In this document: piece after piece, positions 59,570 to 64,000 of the stretch | How positions within the stretch are numbered: the first letter of the stretch is position 1 | Layout of the letters: each line of letters begins with the position of its first letter | DNA from: Bacteroidaceae bacterium | GTDB lineage: Bacteria; Bacteroidota; Bacteroidia; Bacteroidales; Bacteroidaceae | Assembly: GCA_017529865.1 (NCBI GenBank) | Contig: JAFXNA010000003.1 | Coordinates: 42,564-106,563, forward strand | Reading direction: 5' to 3' | Length of the DNA: 64,000 nt | Program-made: the position numbers and the translations under genes | The notes under the pieces: model-generated | Database searches by the model: none | The model's input: the letters and a program-made list of their open reading frames with translations, nothing else | Told to the model about the DNA's origin: nothing

Positions 59570-60529
59570 TCAATTCAATCTTTTCAACTGTTTTGTCTTT
59601 ACAGTATCCTCCTCTATTCTAAGTTCTGCCGGCTCTACCTTATCAGCTTTCAGATGACGGGTCTTGATGCCTCCGAGTGCCATACGGGATTTGCGGAGCA
59701 CATTAGTCGTACCTTCGATTATTACGTCGCCAGCACCTGCAGAGACGGCTGTAATTGAGTTGCAATCAACTTCAAGTTCTATGCCTCCTGCGCCACATGA
59801 AATGGCCAGGATGTTATCTGCATTAACCGCACCATCGACATCGCCTGCACCGAATGTGTAGAAACGTGCTTCCCCTGTCAGTTTGGCTTTCTTGAAGGTA
59901 GCATCGCCTGCACCATTAACAGTAACTGACAGTTGGTTCGCTTTCAGTTTACGCATGTTCAGGTCTCCAGCACCATCCATTTCAATAGTGACATTTTCTG
60001 CGTTCATAGTACCCAACTCCGCATCACCTGCTCCTTTGACTTGCAGATGGAAATCGTTGATTGTCACAGAGTCTTCGATGATGAATTCGCCTGAACCTAA
60101 AAGGCTGACACCAAAGATCGTAGGGGCTTGCACACGCACCAGAATGGCTGGTGTCCAACGAGTGTAGTTCCCATTTGCCCTCACATCAAGTACCTTGTTC
60201 ATCTTGCCGCCAGGACCTTCAGAATCGAACAACTGAAGAGTGTAGGCTTCGATAGCCTTTTTGTTTCCTATCACCGTCACCTTGAAAGTGTCGCTCTGGA
60301 TGTACTTGATCTCGGCACTCGTTGTCGATGTAATGTTGCAGAACTCACCCAGATCCAAGTCGTTCTCAACCACCTCACCCCATTTTTTTGAGTCGCGGAA
60401 GTCCAATTCATGGTTATCAGGACGACGATCCATAGGGATACATGCAGCAACGATGAAGAGGATAGATGCGCAAGAGATGAGCCATCTGCTAATGCCCTGT
60501 AAGAGGGACTTTCTTTGACTATTATTCAT
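59570..60529 (-). CDS. DUF2807 (head GIN domain) lipoprotein
   Basis: The 319-residue product has a lipoprotein signal (ISCASILFIVAAC, then IPMDRRPD) and the DUF2807 domain with repeated GAG/GSGE turns (GVSLLGSGEFIIEDS, VKGAGDAELGTMNAENVTIE, MDGAGDLNM, VNGAGDATFKKA, FGAGDVDGAV). The C-terminal tail is lysine-rich. It is the closest relative of the 58173 protein, about a gene duplication apart. It begins 4 bp after the GntR-type regulator stop, so it is clearly cotranscribed with the transporter and regulator. Confidence 0.87.
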   Translation of the reverse strand: MNNSQRKSLLQGISRWLISCASILFIVAACIPMDRRPDNHELDFRDSKKWGEVVENDLDLGEFCNITSTTSAEIKYIQSDTFKVTVIGNKKAIEAYTLQLFDSEGPGGKMNKVLDVRANGNYTRWTPAILVRVQAPTIFGVSLLGSGEFIIEDSVTINDFHLQVKGAGDAELGTMNAENVTIEMDGAGDLNMRKLKANQLSVTVNGAGDATFKKAKLTGEARFYTFGAGDVDGAVNADNILAISCGAGGIELEVDCNSITAVSAGAGDVIIEGTTNVLRKSRMALGGIKTRHLKADKVEPAELRIEEDTVKTKQLKRLN

Positions 60530-60533
60530 ATTG

Positions 60534-60893
60534 TTATGCGATTGCTTTGTTAATATAATTGGTTAATTCACTCACTGTGATGCCGAGTGTCTGCATGGTG
60601 CGAACAATCTCTGGCACGGATTCCTGCACAAATTCCTCCTTACGGATTTGGTGAATCGTCTGCTTGGCTCCAGGGTTTACATAGAAGCCCAAGCCTCGCT
60701 TCGTGTAAATAATCTGCTGATTCTGCAACCAGTCGTAGGAACGCATCACGGTGTTGCTGTTCACCTCGACCTGGGCTGCTGTCTCGCGTACTGATGGCAC
60801 ACGTCCTTCCTCCTCAAGTTCTCCAAGAAGAATCTGGTCGCATATCATGTCAGCGATTTGCAGATATATAGCTTTTTTCCCATTAAATAACAT
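60534..60893 (-). CDS. YtrA-type GntR transcriptional regulator
   Basis: The 119-residue protein has the winged helix of the GntR family (IYLQIADMICDQILLGEL, then VPSVRETAAQVEVNSNTVMR and LGFYVN) and only a short helical C-terminus, as in the YtrA subfamily. These dimers usually repress ABC transporter operons that contain them and respond to envelope stress or antibiotics. It is third in its operon, after the ATPase and permease. The 28-bp palindrome at 62775-62802 by the promoter is the likely operator. Confidence 0.9.
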   Translation of the reverse strand: MLFNGKKAIYLQIADMICDQILLGELEEEGRVPSVRETAAQVEVNSNTVMRSYDWLQNQQIIYTKRGLGFYVNPGAKQTIHQIRKEEFVQESVPEIVRTMQTLGITVSELTNYINKAIA

Positions 60894-60908
60894 GGTATCC
60901 TCCTTTCT

Positions 60909-61826
60909 TTATCTATTCAACTTGTTAGTCAGCTGAGCCTTCGTATAGAGATGGTATGCCCAAGTCCACACTGCAATACCTGCCACAACAAACACACCCA
61001 ACATCACATAGGCGTAGATATGAGCGTTATCCAAGAATGACTCAATCTGTACTTCATCGGGCGTATAATTAGAAGTGACATAAATCATTCCGATCAAGAA
61101 TGTAATAGCCAGACAGAACTCGAAGACCTTCAGAATGATGTAGGTGATTGGAATATTGAACTTATACTTCAGGGCATTACCTAACGCATAGAGCGAAGCG
61201 GTGAAGAAGCCTGACGCAAGCGACATATACATCAATGCATTGGTAAGGCGTGTGAGAGGAGTAAAAGTATCGTCTACATAAATTTGATCGGACGATATTC
61301 CATTCATGCTGGCATGCATACTTGCAAACATCTTATTGAAATTCAACAGTTGACCGGAATAGACAGTTGCTGTCAACGACTCCACACCCTCGCTGCTCTT
61401 GAACACGAGGACACTCAACACATAGTTCAGCAAATCAGCCACGAGTACACTCAAGAATGCAACAACAGCTGCACCTCCTACACAAATCAGCACATGCCAG
61501 ATGTATTTCTCCAAGTTCGTAGCTGGCATCGTCATGTGGGTGATACGTCCCTGCTTATTGCGCAATGGATGGAGCGTACAGCCTGCACCGATATAGATGG
61601 AAGCCCAAATGACAACAGTCGTAAACATTGCAGTCGTCTGCAGGTCATTATACATATATGGCCCCATACCTAATGAATAGGAGAACCAACGGCAGAAAAA
61701 TGAAATCACAATGATACCTACGATGGTAAATCCAAGCACGAGCGCAAGGTTGCGATAGAAACTCTTATTGATGGTCAAATCAAAATTGGCATAGCGTGCG
61801 AAACGCTTGGTATTAAAGCTACTCAT
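60909..61826 (-). CDS. ABC transporter membrane subunit
   Basis: The 305-residue protein has six predicted membrane helices, the first at about 29-50 (LALVLGFTIVGIIVISFFC) and the last at about 270-292 (AYVMLGVFVVAGIAVWTWA), with a large loop between helices 3 and 4. No solute-binding domain is seen. It starts 2 bp after the ATPase stop and would form a half of a two-plus-two transporter with it. Small ABC systems with a YtrA-type regulator often act in export or bacitracin/lantibiotic-type resistance; the substrate here is unknown. Confidence 0.8.
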   Translation of the reverse strand: MSSFNTKRFARYANFDLTINKSFYRNLALVLGFTIVGIIVISFFCRWFSYSLGMGPYMYNDLQTTAMFTTVVIWASIYIGAGCTLHPLRNKQGRITHMTMPATNLEKYIWHVLICVGGAAVVAFLSVLVADLLNYVLSVLVFKSSEGVESLTATVYSGQLLNFNKMFASMHASMNGISSDQIYVDDTFTPLTRLTNALMYMSLASGFFTASLYALGNALKYKFNIPITYIILKVFEFCLAITFLIGMIYVTSNYTPDEVQIESFLDNAHIYAYVMLGVFVVAGIAVWTWAYHLYTKAQLTNKLNR

Positions 61827-61828
61827 AA

Positions 61829-62542
61829 TCAGATTCCTTTCTTTTCCTGTAATAATTTGTTAAACACTTCTTCGAGGTTGATGACCTCATCGTCTTTGAA
61901 CAGCTGATCCATCTTGGTATTCAACAGCACCTCGTTCTTCTCTATCATCGTCACATGATCGAGCAGCAACTCCACATCGCGAACCTGATGGGTAGAGATA
62001 ATGACAATCTGATCAGGATCTGTACTTCCAGCAACCACCTTGCGGAACTGACTCTTCGAAGGGATATCGAGACCGTTCGTAGGCTCGTCCATCAGCAACA
62101 GATGAGTGCGAGCAGCAAGGGCGATACTCAGATACACCTTCTTCTTCTGTCCCATACTCAAGGCACCAAGGTTGATGTCGCGAGGCATCTCGAAGTTCTC
62201 CAGACAGCGGTACATCATATTCACGTCAAAGCGTGGATAGAATGGCTGGATGGCATTGATGTACTTCTGCAGCGAAATGCCAGGAAGATTATACTCCTCA
62301 GGCACAATAAACATATCACTCAGCAACTCAGGCTGACGCTTGAGGGTCTCAACATTGTTGTAAGTAACCCAACCAGACTGAGGGCGAAGCAAACCCATAA
62401 TCAGGTAGAGCAAAGTACTCTTACCCGTACCGTTCTTTCCAAGAAGGCCGTAAATACCGCCTTCGTTGATTTCCAGCGAAAAATGATCCAGCACCGGATT
62501 ATTCTTCTTATACGCAAATGTTACATCTTGAATCTTTAACAT
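61829..62542 (-). CDS. ABC transporter ATP-binding subunit
   Basis: The 237-residue protein has a complete nucleotide-binding domain: Walker A GLLGKNGTGKST (32-43), Q-loop region in MFIVPEEYNLP, signature LSMGQ (128-132), Walker B LLLMDEPTNGLD (148-159) and H-loop STHQV near 183. Length is normal for a stand-alone subunit of an export-type system. It is the first long gene of the operon. A 120-bp leader carrying a GC-rich repeat and a 19-codon ORF separate it from the promoter. Confidence 0.92.
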   Translation of the reverse strand: MLKIQDVTFAYKKNNPVLDHFSLEINEGGIYGLLGKNGTGKSTLLYLIMGLLRPQSGWVTYNNVETLKRQPELLSDMFIVPEEYNLPGISLQKYINAIQPFYPRFDVNMMYRCLENFEMPRDINLGALSMGQKKKVYLSIALAARTHLLLMDEPTNGLDIPSKSQFRKVVAGSTDPDQIVIISTHQVRDVELLLDHVTMIEKNEVLLNTKMDQLFKDDEVINLEEVFNKLLQEKKGI

Positions 62543-62574
62543 AATCTTATTTTCTATTTTGATAGTTTATTTTA

Positions 62575-62660
62575 AACCCCTCTCTTATCTCCCCCAAGGG
62601 GAGAAGATTGAACCTCCAGTTACAACGCCCCTCCTTGGGAGGGGATGGGGGAGGTTTTAT
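62575..62660. repeat. GC-rich palindromic repeat in an operon leader
   Basis: CCCCTCTCTTATCTCCCCCA / AGGGGAGAAG, a linker, then CCCCTCCTTGGGAGGGG and ATGGGGGAGG. Reference copy for the ones read inside the helicase and esterase genes. Confidence 0.8.
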
Positions 62661-62661
62661 T

Positions 62662-62721
62662 TTACATCATAATGATGCCACATACGGTAGCGACTGTTGC
62701 AATAATTGTTACGATAATCAT
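62662..62721 (-). CDS. Candidate 19-residue hydrophobic leader peptide
   Basis: On the minus strand an ATG at 62721, preceded by GGGAAG, reads MIIVTIIATVATVCGIIMM and then TAA. The peptide would be a single short membrane helix. It is the first ORF after the promoter at 62810 and lies ahead of the ABC operon, so it could be a small membrane protein or a leader that tunes expression. No conservation data support it yet. Confidence 0.45.
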   Translation of the reverse strand: MIIVTIIATVATVCGIIMM

Positions 62722-62774
62722 AATACTTCCCTTTCTTTAAGTTAGTTTTTGGTTTCTTTTGATTGCTCTCTTCT

Positions 62775-62802
62775 TTAGTATTTTAGTGTACTACTTTACT
62801 AA
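62775..62802. promoter_or_regulatory. 28-bp palindromic operator candidate
   Basis: TTAGTA, 3 bp, TAGT, 2 bp, ACTA, 3 bp, TACTAA: perfect symmetry in 20 of 28 positions. It lies 4 bp downstream of the predicted transcript start. Expected ligand is the YtrA-type regulator of the same operon. Confidence 0.6.
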
Positions 62803-62809
62803 GACACTG

Positions 62810-62841
62810 CAAAGGTAGGACGCTTTTTTGATTCCACCAAA
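62810..62841 (-). promoter_or_regulatory. Full promoter (TTTG, 20 bp, TACCTTTG) of the ABC/DUF2807 operon
   Basis: On the minus strand TTTG (62838-62841), exactly 20 bp, TACCTTTG (62810-62817). Predicted start near 62806. Confidence 0.75.
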
Positions 62842-62957
62842 TATTTTTGCAACTTTTTTCATGTTTTCTTGTGTTTTTCTGCTTTTTGGACAAATAATTA
62901 CACGAACAAAGGAAATAAGTGACAATTTAAAAGCTTTATTGGTATCGTCGAAGTGAA

Positions 62958-63018
62958 GAGCGTAGCTCAAGCGGTAACTTCGGAGCACAGCGATAACTTC
63001 GATAACTTCATTAACTTC
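62958..63018. repeat. TAACTTC array with small hairpin
   Basis: Hairpin GAGC-GTA-GCTC (62958-62968), then TAACTTC at 62975, 62994, 63003 and 63012. Related to the TAACTCC-spaced array at 15788. The remainder of the 540-bp gap 62543-63082 holds the repeat, leader ORF, operator and promoter listed above. Confidence 0.6.
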
Positions 63019-63082
63019 TTTAGAATTATCACAATAAACTCATACCTTTTCCGTTATACTATATATAATAAGGTGTACGAAC

Positions 63083-63709
63083 ATGAAGCATTCAGCCGAG
63101 CCTGCAACAGATGTGGAACTCCATCCACTCGAGCCATTCCTACCCAGCAACACCAAAGTACTGTTCCTGGGCAGTTTTCCACCCCAACAAAAGCGGTGGT
63201 GTATGCCATTCTTCTACCCTAACTACATCAACGATCACTGGCGCTTAACGGGCGAAGTGTTTTTCAATGATAGGGATTACTTCGTAGATACAGCCCACAA
63301 GACCTTCAAGTTAGAAGCCATTAAGACGTTCCTACGGGAAAAGGGCATCGGCTACTACGACACCGCCAGCGCTGTTCGCCGCCTCAAAGACAATGCAGCC
63401 GACCAGTTCCTCGAAATCGTCACCCCTACCGACATCGCTCAACTCACAGCAGGATTGCCCGAACTTCGACTGATTTGCACCACAGGCGAACTTGCAACCG
63501 TCACAATTTGCAAGCAATTGAACATTCCTGTTGTACCCAAAGTCGGTACATACACCCCTATTCCCACTCTACCCCAACGAGGAAATCCACCTACGCAGAT
63601 GGTCAATCTCTATCGATTACCCTCCTCTTCGCGCGCCTATCCTCTCGCATTTTCCAAGAAAGCAGAGGCATATCGGCAGATGTACAAGGTGGCAGGACTG
63701 ATAGACTGA
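63083..63709 (+). CDS. Uracil-DNA glycosylase-family protein
   Basis: The 208-residue protein has the UDG-fold motifs of a Bacteroidales subfamily: LFLGSFPPQQKRW near residue 28, then MPFFYPNYINDHW and GIGYYDTASAVRR, and the C-terminal LYRLPSSSRAYPL in place of the usual HPS loop. These enzymes cleave damaged or mismatched bases, probably uracil or hypoxanthine-type, from DNA. No Fe-S cluster cysteines are seen. A segment near residue 163 (TPIPTLPQRGNPP) may be derived from a GC-rich repeat. It stands alone and no -7 box was found. Confidence 0.75.
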   Translation: MKHSAEPATDVELHPLEPFLPSNTKVLFLGSFPPQQKRWCMPFFYPNYINDHWRLTGEVFFNDRDYFVDTAHKTFKLEAIKTFLREKGIGYYDTASAVRRLKDNAADQFLEIVTPTDIAQLTAGLPELRLICTTGELATVTICKQLNIPVVPKVGTYTPIPTLPQRGNPPTQMVNLYRLPSSSRAYPLAFSKKAEAYRQMYKVAGLID

Positions 63710-63734
63710 TGCATTGCATTTATTCTCGTTAGGA

Positions 63735-63800
63735 GAAACGTAATTTCGCTGCCCATGAAACGTAATTGCAAGAGGAGCGAAACGTAATTGCAAGAGGAGC
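63735..63800. repeat. 22-bp tandem repeat
   Basis: Two perfect copies of GAAACGTAATTGCAAGAGGA plus GC at 63757-63778 and 63779-63800, and a partial third copy starting at 63735 (GAAACGTAATT). Confidence 0.85.
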
Positions 63801-64000
63801 GAGCTTACGTCTTGTCATACTCCTCACCATGAATAGAGATACCGTAGTTTGGATTCAAAAATTCAGAAATTCAGAATTCAGTTTTAAAATAAGCCTATTG
63901 CCTCGAAACAGAACTATTCATTTATTCATTATTCATCACGACATCTTGGTTTTGGAAAAACCTTAGAAGCAATTAATATACATTATATTATATACTATAT
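63801..64000. other. Gene-free right end of the window
   Basis: AT-rich DNA with TTCAGAAATTCAGAATTCAG-type repeats and a run of TATA near the edge. A short frame here crosses the tandem repeat and is not convincing as a gene. Confidence 0.5.

Noticed and set aside
63766..63966. 66-codon frame at the right end
   Set aside because: It begins inside the 22-bp tandem repeat and shows no protein-like features.

Overview
The window looks like a piece of a Bacteroidales chromosome, most likely Prevotella or a close relative. The evidence is an adjacent porU-porV pair (type IX secretion), Bacteroidetes-type promoters (TTTG, about 20 bp, TAnnTTTG), a DUF4290 gene, BspA-type leucine-rich repeats, two large OMP_b-brl/TonB-like proteins with carboxypeptidase-regulatory N-termini, and a MurA with Asp instead of the catalytic Cys. 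No rRNA, tRNA, CRISPR array or intact transposon was seen. The species is inferred; no marker in the window fixes it.

Layout. 0-6.2 kb: end of a secreted modular protein, a nucleotidyltransferase, an EEP-family nuclease/phosphatase, NADP-type gdhA, a PI-PLC-like enzyme and a formate/nitrite-type channel. 6.3-8.6 kb: ECF sigma factor, membrane anti-sigma-like partner, exported protein and outer-membrane barrel, apparently one operon. 9-14.6 kb: accessory stretch of small exported proteins and lipoproteins, an ORF6N protein, a polyvalent-protein-type kinase and many repeats. 14.9-27 kb: rightward housekeeping run tsaB, DUF4290, murA, rimM, dxr, rseP, FAH-family gene, porU, porV, ispF, meeting menA head-on. 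28.6-34.6 kb: a large barrel protein, rsmD, a RecD-like helicase. 34.6-39.7 kb: eroded region, then four leftward exported-protein genes including a BspA-like LRR protein. 40-53 kb: a lipoprotein, a carbohydrate esterase, alaS, three glycosyltransferases, and a leftward recJ-recQ-TPR-trpS run. 53.5-62.8 kb: metallopeptidase, membrane protein and a leftward operon of ABC ATPase, permease, YtrA-type GntR regulator, two DUF2807 lipoproteins with a third lipoprotein between them, and a barrel protein. 63-64 kb: a uracil-DNA-glycosylase-like gene and tandem repeats.

The most striking content is non-coding. (1) Two unrelated-sequence elements of about 160 bp share one design: iterated short motifs, an AT-rich palindromic core, then the motifs inverted. 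(2) A 59-bp perfect repeat sits at the same distance upstream of the promoters of two mobile-element-type genes. (3) An array of different small hairpins is joined by a constant TAACTCC spacer, and a related TAACTTC array lies elsewhere. (4) GC-rich palindromic repeats occur between genes and also in frame inside genes, twice in the helicase and once in a signal peptide. (5) The ABC/GntR operon has a full promoter, a 28-bp palindromic operator candidate and a 19-codon hydrophobic leader ORF.

Coordinates of short motifs were read by eye. Family names rest on recognised motifs and were not checked by database search.
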